Origin: an uncultured Oscillospiraceae bacterium
Lineage (GTDB): Bacteria; Bacillota; Clostridia; Oscillospirales; Ruminococcaceae
NCBI GenBank assembly: GCA_910579545.1
Contig: CAJTVI010000030.1
Location: 1 to 23,681 of the forward strand
Length of the DNA: 23,681 nucleotides
Reading direction: 5' to 3'
Shown: positions 7,896 to 15,344 of the stretch, in pieces
How positions within the stretch are numbered: position 1 is the stretch's first letter
How the letters are laid out: every line of letters begins with the position of its first letter
Notes under the pieces: generated by a model
What the model was told of the DNA's origin: nothing
Database searches by the model: none
The model's input: only the letters and a program-made list of their open reading frames with translations
Translations under genes and position numbers: made by a program

Positions 7896-7977
7896 TATTT
7901 TACAGTGCTGTTTTTCATTTTATGGTCGTTTCATGCATCGGTGCAAAAATGAGGGGCGTTTTTGTAAAATCTGCGCC

Positions 7978-8007
7978 TTGTCCCGCAGGGCGGCGCTCCT
8001 CTATAAT
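7978..8007 (+). promoter_or_regulatory. Promoter of the garR-like gene
   Basis: The -35 is TTGTCC (7978-7983), the spacer is 18 bases, and the -10 is a perfect TATAAT (8002-8007). The transcript should start near 8014, with AGGAGG at 8052-8057 in its leader. Confidence 0.65.
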
Positions 8008-8066
8008 AGAGCCAAAGCAAAACACCCATACGAGATGAACCAAAACAGTACAGGAGGTTGTTTGTT

Positions 8067-8948
8067 ATGAAAATCGGTTTGATCGGTCTTGGCATCATGG
8101 GCAAGCCCATGGCGAAGAACATCCTCAAGGGCGGGTATGACCTGACCGTCAGCGACCTGAACAAGGCCAATGTGGACGAGGTTGTGGCTGCGGGCGCCAA
8201 GACCGCCAGCAACAAGGAGATCGGCGAGAACTGCGACGTGGTGCTGACCATGCTGCCCAACAGCCCCCATGTGAAGAGCGTGATGCTGGGCGAGGGCGGG
8301 GTTGCCAGCTACATGAAGGCCGGCAGCACCTTTATTGATATGAGCAGCATCAACCCGGTGGCCAGCAAGGAGATCTACGCCGTGCTGCAGGAGAAGGGCA
8401 TCGAGATGCTGGACGCCCCGGTTTCGGGCGGCGAGCCCAAGGCCATCGACGGCAGCCTGTCGTTTATGGTGGGCGGCAAGCAGGAGGTTTTTGACAAGTT
8501 CAAGCCCCTTTTGGACACCATGGGCGCCTCGGTCGTGCGCTGCGGCGACGTGGGCGCCGGCAACACCACCAAGCTGGCCAACCAGATCATTGTGGCCTGC
8601 AACATCCAGGCGCTGGCCGAGGCTTTGACCCTGGCCCAGAAGGCGGGCGTCGATCCCCAGCTGGTGTTTGAGGCGATCAAGGGCGGCCTGGCTGGCTCGA
8701 CCGTGATGAACGCCAAGGCCCCGATGATGATCGCGGGCAACGACAAGCCCGGCTTTAAGATCGACCTGCACATCAAGGACCTGAACAACGCCCTGGACTG
8801 CGCCCACAGCGTGGGGGCCCCGGTGCCGATGACCGCCGAGGTGCAGGAGATCCTGCAGTGGATGCACAACCACGAGGGCGGCCAGAAGGACCACAGCGCC
8901 ATTGCCCAGTACTACGAGTACCTGACCGATATCAAGATCGGCCGCTGA
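8067..8948 (+). CDS. garR: 2-hydroxy-3-oxopropionate (tartronate semialdehyde) reductase
   Basis: The 293-residue protein is a beta-hydroxyacid dehydrogenase that closely follows Escherichia coli GarR as I remember it. It has GLIGLGIMGKPMAKNIL at the start (Rossmann loop G7-x-G9-x-x-G12), TMLPNSPHVK at 61-70, DAPVSGGEPKAIDG at 116-129, and catalytic K169 in GNTTKLANQ. GLAGSTV and GFKIDLHIKDL follow. The enzyme reduces tartronate semialdehyde to D-glycerate with NADH, after aldol cleavage of 5-dehydro-4-deoxyglucarate. The ATG at 8067 has AGGAGG nine bases upstream, better than the in-frame ATG at 8058. Lysine is almost always AAG, unlike neighbouring genes, which suggests high expression. The gene has its own promoter and terminator. 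It fits the garD-containing island about 5-14 kb away; no aldolase gene is nearby. Confidence 0.9.
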   Translation: MKIGLIGLGIMGKPMAKNILKGGYDLTVSDLNKANVDEVVAAGAKTASNKEIGENCDVVLTMLPNSPHVKSVMLGEGGVASYMKAGSTFIDMSSINPVASKEIYAVLQEKGIEMLDAPVSGGEPKAIDGSLSFMVGGKQEVFDKFKPLLDTMGASVVRCGDVGAGNTTKLANQIIVACNIQALAEALTLAQKAGVDPQLVFEAIKGGLAGSTVMNAKAPMMIAGNDKPGFKIDLHIKDLNNALDCAHSVGAPVPMTAEVQEILQWMHNHEGGQKDHSAIAQYYEYLTDIKIGR

Positions 8949-8972
8949 AAAACCGTTTATTAGGGACCCATC

Positions 8973-9008
8973 GGGAGGGCCTGCGCTCGGCAGGCCCTCC
9001 CCTTTTTT
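8973..9008 (+). terminator. Terminator of the garR-like gene
   Basis: A perfect 12 bp stem (GGGAGGGCCTGC paired with GCAGGCCCTCCC) has the 5-base loop GCTCG and is followed by C then six T residues. Confidence 0.93.
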
Positions 9009-9040
9009 GCGCCCTGCACGGCGAGGCTGCGCAAAATTGC

Positions 9041-9069
9041 TTGTGACAGGGCGGGTTTTATGGTATCCT
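9041..9069 (+). promoter_or_regulatory. Promoter of the Sel1-repeat gene
   Basis: The -35 is TTGTGA (9041-9046), the spacer is 17 bases, and the -10 is TATCCT (9064-9069), the same -10 as the marR promoter. The transcript should start near 9076, which argues for the ATG at 9142 rather than that at 9076. Confidence 0.55.
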
Positions 9070-9141
9070 GATTTTATGAGGTTTTGCCGGAACATTGTAT
9101 CCCGTGCCCGTCTGGGCCAAAGAAAGGGGCGCAGAAAGCTT

Positions 9142-11256
9142 ATGGGACTGTTTGAATCAAAGGAAGAACGCGCGGAAAAATTGTATCAAAAGGGCATTAA
9201 GGCCAGGCTGGCGCACAATGAGGAGAAGGCCCACGATTACTTTTTTAAAGCGGCCGAGCTTGGCCACGCTGTCTCCCAGTGGCATTGCGGGCAGCATGCC
9301 GACAAAAAAGGCTGGGGCGGCATTACCCAGTACGAGGCCGCGGCGCAGCAGGGGTATCTGCCGGCCATTGAATCCTGCATCGTCTATTACATGGACGAAA
9401 ACTACAGCGGCAAAAATGTGGAAAAGGGCCGCCAGTGGATCAAAAAGCTTGCAGAAATGGAGCTGCCAAAGGACGATGAGTGCGCGCGGCGGCTGCGGCT
9501 GTACGCCACGCCGGACGGCACCTGCACCCTTGCGCTTGAGATGGCCGGGGATGAGAGCAGGATGCGCGATGATGCAAAATACAGCGCCCGGGTGCGCCGG
9601 ATGCTGGAGCGGGCCGCCGGCGACGGCTGCACCAAGGCCCAGCTGATCTGCGGCAGGATCTATCGGGAGGGGCTGTACGGCCTGAAGGAGCCTGACCTGC
9701 GAAAAGCCTGGGGCTGGTACCGGCAGGCCGCCGAAAAAAGCGGCCCGGCCCGGCTGGCCGCGCTGTGGATCGGCGGGCTGAACTCGTCCCTTTACAGCGA
9801 CCCCGAGATCGACCAATGGCGCAGAGAGCAGCGGGAGCGGCACAAGAAAGCCCCGGACCCCGCCTATGCGTACTACGATATGAACTACTGGGATGAGGCC
9901 GGCAGCCCCGAGCGGGTGCCGGACGATGAGCGGCTGCGCTGCTGCCTTTGGGCGGAGAAAGAGGGGGCGGTAGACGAGGCGCTGCGCTGCGCCCGGCTGT
10001 ACGCCGCCGGGCGGGGCGCCAAGGCGGATCTTGCCAAGGCCGCCGGGTGGTACGATACCGCCCTAAAGCGGGGGCACAAGGCTGCGCTGACCGAGCTGGG
10101 CGATCTGTACCTTGCCGGCGGGCCGGGCCTTGCCCGGGACCTTGACAGGGCGGTAACGCTCTACCAGGAGGCGGCGCAGCTTGCAAAACCCCGTAAAAAC
10201 CCAAAGGACGCCCCCGTGGCAGACGAGGAAGCCGGGGCGCGGGGGCTTGCACGGCAGGGCGAGGTATACCTGCTGGGCGAAAAGCAGGGCAAAACGCCGG
10301 CCGGGGCGCTCGGCCTTTATCTGGAGGCCGCGCGCTGCTTTGCAGATTTCCGCGCCAAGGCCGCAGACGAGGCCGAGGACCAGCTGAAGTGGGGGCATAC
10401 CCGCGCCGCCGCAGCCACCCTGGGGCTCGCCTTTTTTGAGGCAGAGCTGAACCGGGAAGCCTTTGCCCTTTTGCGGTTTGCCGGCGAGGAACACCCCGAC
10501 CCCGATATGATGCTGCCGCTGGCCGGCCTTTACCGCGAGGGCATCCCGTTTTTGCAAAAGCCGGATCAAAAGCTGGCGGCAGACTGGTTTGCCCAATGGA
10601 AAAGCGCCCTTTGGCCGGGCAAAACGGTGCAGCTGGGCAGCTACCCGCAGGAGCATGGCGTTCCCTACTCCCACGGGCCCGCCGCTTTTTGCCCTGGGTT
10701 TTTCCGGCCGCTGTGCTGGAACGTTTTGAAGGTGGAGGAGGAGCGGGTGCTGCTGCTCAGCGAGCGGGGCACCGCCTACCTGTCGCCGCGGTGGGATCTT
10801 GAGAGCCGCTCCGACCTGGAAACCGAAAAAATCTTCCGCCCCTCTTTGCGGCAGATGGTGGAGGGCAGGGTGTTTTCGCTGGAGCGCGCCGAGTTTGAGG
10901 AGTATCTGGTCAAAAAGAAGCTGGCCGACCCCATATGCTCGGCCACGATGTACGCGCGGCAGTGCGAGGCGACGAACCAAGGTCTTAAAACGGAACGCAA
11001 AGAGGATGGCAGCCTCACGGTGATCCATTCCTCCTCACAGTATTGGCAGGAAAACGACCCCGATGGCGAGCGCAGTAAGGACTACTGGATGGACCTGCTG
11101 ACCACCCGGGAGAGCGTCTGGCGGCTTGCGGACGGCGCGGTGGACCGGGGCGGGAAATTTACCGATGACAAGTGGCGGGACAACAATAGGGTCGCCCGCC
11201 CGGCGGTTTGGATCCGGCTGGACGGCGGCGAGCGGGAGGACGCGCGCACCCTGTAA
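9142..11256 (+). CDS. Sel1-like repeat protein with C-terminal DUF6273-like domain
   Basis: The 704-residue protein has no signal peptide or membrane segment, so it is probably cytosolic. The first ~480 residues are helical Sel1-like repeats with the usual pattern of ALA/LG-x-x-Y-x-x-G followed by A-x-x-W-Y/F-x-x-A-A. Examples are KAHDYFFKAAELGHAVSQ (about 29-46), KAWGWYRQAAEKSGPA, and KAAGWYDTALKRGHKAALTELGDLY. Such repeats usually mediate protein-protein contacts. From about residue 492 it changes to VQLGSYPQ, CWNVLKVEEERVLLLSE, PSLRQMV and a late RPAVWIRLD, the layout of DUF6273, a domain common in gut Firmicutes whose function I cannot state. ATG 9142 follows AAAGGGG by 12 bases, which is rather far. 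The gene stands alone behind its own promoter. Confidence 0.8.
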   Translation: MGLFESKEERAEKLYQKGIKARLAHNEEKAHDYFFKAAELGHAVSQWHCGQHADKKGWGGITQYEAAAQQGYLPAIESCIVYYMDENYSGKNVEKGRQWIKKLAEMELPKDDECARRLRLYATPDGTCTLALEMAGDESRMRDDAKYSARVRRMLERAAGDGCTKAQLICGRIYREGLYGLKEPDLRKAWGWYRQAAEKSGPARLAALWIGGLNSSLYSDPEIDQWRREQRERHKKAPDPAYAYYDMNYWDEAGSPERVPDDERLRCCLWAEKEGAVDEALRCARLYAAGRGAKADLAKAAGWYDTALKRGHKAALTELGDLYLAGGPGLARDLDRAVTLYQEAAQLAKPRKNPKDAPVADEEAGARGLARQGEVYLLGEKQGKTPAGALGLYLEAARCFADFRAKAADEAEDQLKWGHTRAAAATLGLAFFEAELNREAFALLRFAGEEHPDPDMMLPLAGLYREGIPFLQKPDQKLAADWFAQWKSALWPGKTVQLGSYPQEHGVPYSHGPAAFCPGFFRPLCWNVLKVEEERVLLLSERGTAYLSPRWDLESRSDLETEKIFRPSLRQMVEGRVFSLERAEFEEYLVKKKLADPICSATMYARQCEATNQGLKTERKEDGSLTVIHSSSQYWQENDPDGERSKDYWMDLLTTRESVWRLADGAVDRGGKFTDDKWRDNNRVARPAVWIRLDGGEREDARTL

Positions 11257-11303
11257 GGGGAACGCCTTTGCCCGCGGCTGCCGGCGGCGGGCCGGCGGCA
11301 GCA

Positions 11304-11327
11304 GGCGCGCCCTGTAAGGGGCGCGCC
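11304..11327. repeat. GC hairpin between the Sel1 and PrpR-like genes
   Basis: GGCGCGCCC (11304-11312) pairs perfectly with GGGCGCGCC (11319-11327) around TGTAAG. No T run follows, so it is a poor terminator. A second short palindrome, GCCCCCGCGGGGGC, lies at 11350-11363. Related hairpins with a GGCGCGCC-type arm occur at 231-257 and 15272-15299. I see no convincing -35/-10 promoter in 11257-11386. Confidence 0.5.
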
Positions 11328-11386
11328 GCGGAAAAACCATCTTTAAAAAGCCCCCGCGGGGGCATCCAAAAAAGGGGTGAACGATC

Positions 11387-13291
11387 ATGGCGAGGGTGGC
11401 GATTCTGGTGCCGTTTGCCGAGATGCGGGAGCTTGCGGCGCCCCTGCTGGCAGGCGTGAGCCGGCATATGACAGTGATCTGCCTGGAATACCTGCGCACC
11501 GAGGCGGTGGCAAGCCGCGCGCGGGAGTTGGAACTGCAGGGCTGCGAACTGATCATTGCGCGCGGCGCGCAGGCCAGCATCATCCGGCACGCGGTCAAGC
11601 TGCCGCTGGTGGAACTGTGCGTAACTACTCAGGAATTGGGCCTTGTGATGCTTCAGTTCAAGGAGGAGCTGGGCTGTGAGCGGCCCCGCATTGGGCTGAT
11701 CGGCTTTGCCAACATGCTCTGCGACACCTCCCATTTTAACACCCTGTTTGGCATCGACCTGCGCACCTATATGGTGGAGAGCAGCGAGGAACTGCTGGGC
11801 GCGGTGGAACTGGCTGTGCGGGACGGGTGCAGCGCGGTGATCGGCGGCGAGATCGTTTGCGAGGAGGCGGCCCGGCGGGAACTGCCCTGCCGGTTTATCC
11901 CCGCCGGGGAGGAGAGCATGCGCAACGCCCTGCAAACCGCCGCCGCCACCTGCTACGCCATCGACATGGAAAAAAAGAACAGCGCCGAGATGGACACCAT
12001 GCTCAACTACACCTTCAGCGGCATCATGCAGGTGGACAGCCGGGGGGTGGTGCAGCGGGTAAACCGGGCCGGCTACGACCTTTTGGAGCGGATCCCGGGC
12101 GAACTGGTGGGCCGGCCGGTGACCGAGATCATCCCCAATTTTAACCAGAAGATCCTGGACGATACCCTGGTGCTGGGCAAGGAGGCCTACGCCTTTGTGC
12201 TGGACATCCACCACAAGGCGGCGGTGATCAACCTTGCGCCGATCCGGGTGGATGGGGTGATCGAGGGCGCGCTGCTGACCTTCCAGGAGGGCAAGCGGAT
12301 CATTGAGATGGACAGTGAACTGCGCCGGGAACTGTACCAGCGCGGCTATATTGCCAAATACACCTTTGACAAGCTGCCCCTGCACAGCAAGGACGCCGAG
12401 GCCACCACCCGGCTGGGCAAGCGAATCGCCAAGTACACCGCCCCGGTGCTGCTGACCGGCGAGGAGGGCAGCGGCAAATCGATTTTGGCCCAGTGCATCC
12501 ACAACGAGAGCCTGGCCCGCGCCAACGCCTTTGTGCCGCTGGACTGCAGCGCCTGGCTGCCCGAAACGCTGGACACCATGCTGTTTGGCAACTACACCAC
12601 CCGCAAGGATTCCTCCGCCTGCATGGCCGAGCTTGCGCGGGACGGCACCCTGTTTTTGAGTCATGTGGAAACCCTGCCCTTTGAGGCCCAATATAAGCTG
12701 CTGAGCCTGGTGCAGGGCAAGTTTTTGCACAACGGCTCCAACCGGCCGGTGGGGGTAAACGTGCGGGTGATTGCGGCCAGCAGCGTAAACCTGCCCGCGC
12801 GGGTGCAGCGGGGCGAGTTCCGCAGCGATCTGTACTACGCCCTGAGCGTTTTGAGCATGGAGGTGCCGCCCCTGCGCCGCCGGCGGGACGACATTTTGCC
12901 CTGGATGGACCACTACCTGAACGAATGGCAGGAGAGTTACAAGCGCTACATCCACCTGACCCAGGGCGCGCGGCAGTTTTTGCTGGGATACGACTGGCCC
13001 GGCAACCTCAACCAGCTTAACTCGGTTTGCCAGCGCATTGTGCTGCTGACCGAAAAGCGCAACATTGACGAGAGTTTTTTGCGCGCCCAGCTGGAACAGG
13101 TGGCCCCCCGGATGCTGCCCGGCACCGAAAAGGTGGTGCTGTACAAGGACCAGAAGGCGGTGCGCATTGCCGAACTGCTGCGCCAGTACGGCGGCAACCG
13201 CGAAAAGGTGGCCGCCGAACTGGGGGTAAGCAAGACCACCCTTTGGCGGTACATCAAAAAGTACGGCATCGAGGCGGATTTTACCTATTGA
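11387..13291 (+). CDS. PrpR_N-PAS-AAA+-Fis regulator with a degenerate sigma-54 activator domain
   Basis: This 634-residue regulator has an N-terminal PrpR-type sensor (about 1-195), a PAS domain (about 205-300: TMLNYTFSGIMQVDSRGVV...), an AAA+ domain (about 335-565), and a C-terminal Fis-type helix-turn-helix (about 593-625: NREKVAAELGVSKTTLWRYIKK). Walker A is intact (GEEGSGKS, 358-365). Where the GAFTGA loop should follow LFG (399-401) the sequence reads NYTTRKDSS. Walker B reads GTLFLSH (420-426), with S and H replacing the usual D and E. The first arginine finger is kept (R479, FRSDLYY) but the second is A485. DWPGN (536-540) is conserved. AAGGGG precedes the ATG. The gene is convergent with the dehydratase-to-tctC island, which it probably controls. 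PrpR_N sensors of known function respond to small carboxylate-derived ligands such as 2-methylcitrate; the ligand here is unknown. Confidence 0.88.
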   Translation: MARVAILVPFAEMRELAAPLLAGVSRHMTVICLEYLRTEAVASRARELELQGCELIIARGAQASIIRHAVKLPLVELCVTTQELGLVMLQFKEELGCERPRIGLIGFANMLCDTSHFNTLFGIDLRTYMVESSEELLGAVELAVRDGCSAVIGGEIVCEEAARRELPCRFIPAGEESMRNALQTAAATCYAIDMEKKNSAEMDTMLNYTFSGIMQVDSRGVVQRVNRAGYDLLERIPGELVGRPVTEIIPNFNQKILDDTLVLGKEAYAFVLDIHHKAAVINLAPIRVDGVIEGALLTFQEGKRIIEMDSELRRELYQRGYIAKYTFDKLPLHSKDAEATTRLGKRIAKYTAPVLLTGEEGSGKSILAQCIHNESLARANAFVPLDCSAWLPETLDTMLFGNYTTRKDSSACMAELARDGTLFLSHVETLPFEAQYKLLSLVQGKFLHNGSNRPVGVNVRVIAASSVNLPARVQRGEFRSDLYYALSVLSMEVPPLRRRRDDILPWMDHYLNEWQESYKRYIHLTQGARQFLLGYDWPGNLNQLNSVCQRIVLLTEKRNIDESFLRAQLEQVAPRMLPGTEKVVLYKDQKAVRIAELLRQYGGNREKVAAELGVSKTTLWRYIKKYGIEADFTY

Positions 13292-13405
13292 GCCGGGGCG
13301 GCGCGGCTGCCGGCCGCGCGTCGGGGCCGGCGGAAGGCTCCCCTGCCCTCTTTTGCCGCCTTTGCGCGCCGGGGCCTGCCCGCTTTTGCCTGTTTTGCAC
13401 AAAGA

Positions 13406-13442
13406 GCCCCCTCCCGGCATCCCAAAAGGGCCGGGAGGGGGC
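13406..13442. terminator. Shared terminator between convergent genes
   Basis: A perfect 13 bp stem (GCCCCCTCCCGGC paired with GCCGGGAGGGGGC) has an 11-base loop. GTTTG follows on the plus strand and TCTTTGT follows on the minus strand. It lies between the regulator stop at 13291 and the dehydratase stop at 13484 and can serve both directions, though the T runs are weak. Confidence 0.7.
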
Positions 13443-13483
13443 GTTTGTGTGCTTGCAAGGCGCGGTTTTGCGCTTTGGGCCGG

Positions 13484-15181
13484 TTACTCCAGCCGCAAAA
13501 TTGCGCCGGTAGAAGCGCTGGTGACCAGGCTGGCATACTTGGCCAGCGCCGGGCCGCGGGGCTTTTTGAGCGGCTGCCAGCCCTGTTTGCGGCGGGCCAG
13601 CTCCTCCTCGCTTACATGCAGCTCAAGGGTGCGGGCGTGGATGTCGATGGCGATCTCGTCGCCGTCCTGCACAAAGGCGATCGGCCCGCCGGCCGCGGCC
13701 TCGGGGCTGATGTGCCCGATGCAGGGGCCGTGGGTGGCGCCGGAAAAGCGGCCGTCGGTTACCAGGGCGACCTCCTCGTCCATGCCGCGGCCCATGATGA
13801 GGGCGGTGGTGGAGAGCATCTCCCGCATGCCGGGGCCGCCCTGCGGGCCCTCGTACCGGATCACCAGCACGGTGCCGGGCTGGATGGTGTCGCCGCTGAC
13901 CGCGGCGTCGGCCTCCTCCATCGAGTTGAAGACCCGGGCCTTGCCGGTAAAGCGGTACATGCTTTCTTTAACCCCGCTCTGCTTGACCACCGCGCCCTCG
14001 GGCGCAAGGCTGCCGTGCAGCACCGCAATGCCGCCCTCGGCCTTTTGCGGGGCCTTTAGGGTCTTAAGCACATCGTCCGGCTTGGGGGTGATGTCCGCAA
14101 GCTGCTGGGCCAGGGTCTGGCCGGTCACGGTCATAACGCCGGTGTGCAGCTTTGCCTCGATGGTTTTGAGCACGGCCGGGATGCCGCCGCTTGCGTCCAG
14201 CGAGACGATGGGGTACTTGCCCGAGGGCTGCAGGTTGCAGATAAAGGGCACCTCGCGGCTGATGGCGTCAAAGTCGGAAAGGTTCAGCTCGACCCCCGCC
14301 TCGTGGGCGATGGCCATCAGGTGCAGCACCAGGTTGGTGGAGGAGCCGGTAGCCATGGCCCCGGCCACCCCATTGAGCAGCGCCTCGCGGGTGAGGATCT
14401 GCCGGGGGGTAATGCCCTTTTTGAGCAGCTGCATCACGGCGCGGCCGCTGGCGCGGGCCAGCCGCTTGCGCCGGTTGCTCACGGCCGGGGCGGTGCCCAC
14501 GCCGGGCAGGCCCATGCCCAGCACCTCGGTGAGCATGCACATGCTGTTGGCGGTGCCCAGATGGGCGCAGCTGCCCACGGTGGGCAGGGCGGCGCGCTCG
14601 GCGGCTTTCATGTAATCCGGGGTGATGATGCCCGCCTCCACCCGGCCGGGGAACTCCCGCAGCTCGCTGGAGCAGAAGAGCGGGTTGCCTCCCACGTTGC
14701 CGGGCAACATCGGCCCGCCGGGGATCACGATGGCCGGGATGTCCAGCCGGGCGGCGGCCATGAGCATGCCGGGGATGATCTTGTCGCAGCCGGGCAGCAG
14801 CACCATGGCGTCAAAGTGGTGGGCCTCCACCACCATTTCTACCGAGTCGGCGATCAGGTCCCGGCTGGCCAGCGGGTAGCGCATGCCCTTGTGCCCCTGG
14901 CACAGGCCGTCGCAGATGGCGATGGTCTCGCTGCGGCGGGGCACGCCCCCCGCCTCGATGACCCCCTGGCAGACACAGTCGGCCAGCTCCCGCAGGTGGG
15001 TGTGGCCGGGCACCATCTCGCTGAAGGAGCCGATCACCGCCACAAAGGGCTTTTTGAGGTCCTCCTCGTCCATGCCGGTGGCGTACAGCAGGGCGCGCTG
15101 GCCGCTGCGGGCCAGGCCGTTGGTGAGGGTGCTGCTGCGGTAGGCGGGGTCTTTGTAACAAAATTCGTGCTCGTAATTCAT
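13484..15181 (-). CDS. IlvD/Edd-family dehydratase (dihydroxy-acid dehydratase-like)
   Basis: The 565-residue enzyme belongs to the iron-sulfur IlvD/Edd dehydratases. It carries PFVAVIGSFSEMVPGHTHL at 45-63 (two parts of a conserved block), ICDGLCQGHKGM at 89-100 with the Mg2+-site D91, cluster cysteine C132 in PGCDKIIPGM, C205 in GSCAHLGTANSM, and the catalytic S480 in TDGRFSGATHG. The first cluster cysteine of the 2Fe-2S subgroup is absent: VPGH stands where that subgroup has PCN, as in E. coli IlvD. Members dehydrate 2,3-dihydroxy acids, either 2,3-dihydroxyisovalerate in branched-chain synthesis or sugar acids. No ilv genes are nearby, and it is the last gene of a sugar-diacid uptake and breakdown island, so a catabolic role is more likely. 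AAGGAGC lies 8 bases before ATG. Confidence 0.85.
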   Translation of the reverse strand: MNYEHEFCYKDPAYRSSTLTNGLARSGQRALLYATGMDEEDLKKPFVAVIGSFSEMVPGHTHLRELADCVCQGVIEAGGVPRRSETIAICDGLCQGHKGMRYPLASRDLIADSVEMVVEAHHFDAMVLLPGCDKIIPGMLMAAARLDIPAIVIPGGPMLPGNVGGNPLFCSSELREFPGRVEAGIITPDYMKAAERAALPTVGSCAHLGTANSMCMLTEVLGMGLPGVGTAPAVSNRRKRLARASGRAVMQLLKKGITPRQILTREALLNGVAGAMATGSSTNLVLHLMAIAHEAGVELNLSDFDAISREVPFICNLQPSGKYPIVSLDASGGIPAVLKTIEAKLHTGVMTVTGQTLAQQLADITPKPDDVLKTLKAPQKAEGGIAVLHGSLAPEGAVVKQSGVKESMYRFTGKARVFNSMEEADAAVSGDTIQPGTVLVIRYEGPQGGPGMREMLSTTALIMGRGMDEEVALVTDGRFSGATHGPCIGHISPEAAAGGPIAFVQDGDEIAIDIHARTLELHVSEEELARRKQGWQPLKKPRGPALAKYASLVTSASTGAILRLE

Positions 15182-15239
15182 GGTAGAACGCTCCTTTTTA
15201 AAATAATGTTGTTATTTCAAAACGGCTGCGCTCCTGCGC

Positions 15240-15299
15240 GGGGAGGGCGGTTTTTCCGCCCTCCCCTGCCTCGCCGCGCCTTTTGCAAGGGGCGCGGCG
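15240..15299. repeat. Two adjacent GC hairpins in the dehydratase leader
   Basis: The first pairs GGGGAGGGCGG (15240-15250) with CCGCCCTCCCC (15256-15266) around five T. The second pairs CGCCGCGCC (15272-15280) with GGCGCGGCG (15291-15299) around a TTTTGCAA-containing loop. On the transcribed minus strand neither has a T run, so they look like processing or stability hairpins inside an operon rather than terminators. A smaller hairpin (15311-15335, CCAG/CTGG core) lies nearer the upstream gene's stop. Confidence 0.6.
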
Positions 15300-15344
15300 G
15301 GGTGCATTTGCCATACCAGTTTTTCTGGTTATGGGCCCCGGATT

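Noticed and set aside
7922..7937. TGG...TGC resembling a -24/-12 element before garR
   Set aside because: The spacing is one base short and the flanking consensus bases are missing; a good TATAAT promoter lies downstream.
9076..9141. Upstream ATG at 9076 for the Sel1-repeat gene
   Set aside because: It lies at the predicted transcript start with no ribosome site, and the added residues are basic with no homology signal.
11159..13420. Minus-strand open frame (753 codons) opposite the PrpR-like gene
   Set aside because: It is an antisense shadow with low-complexity composition; the plus-strand frame has clear domains and a ribosome site.
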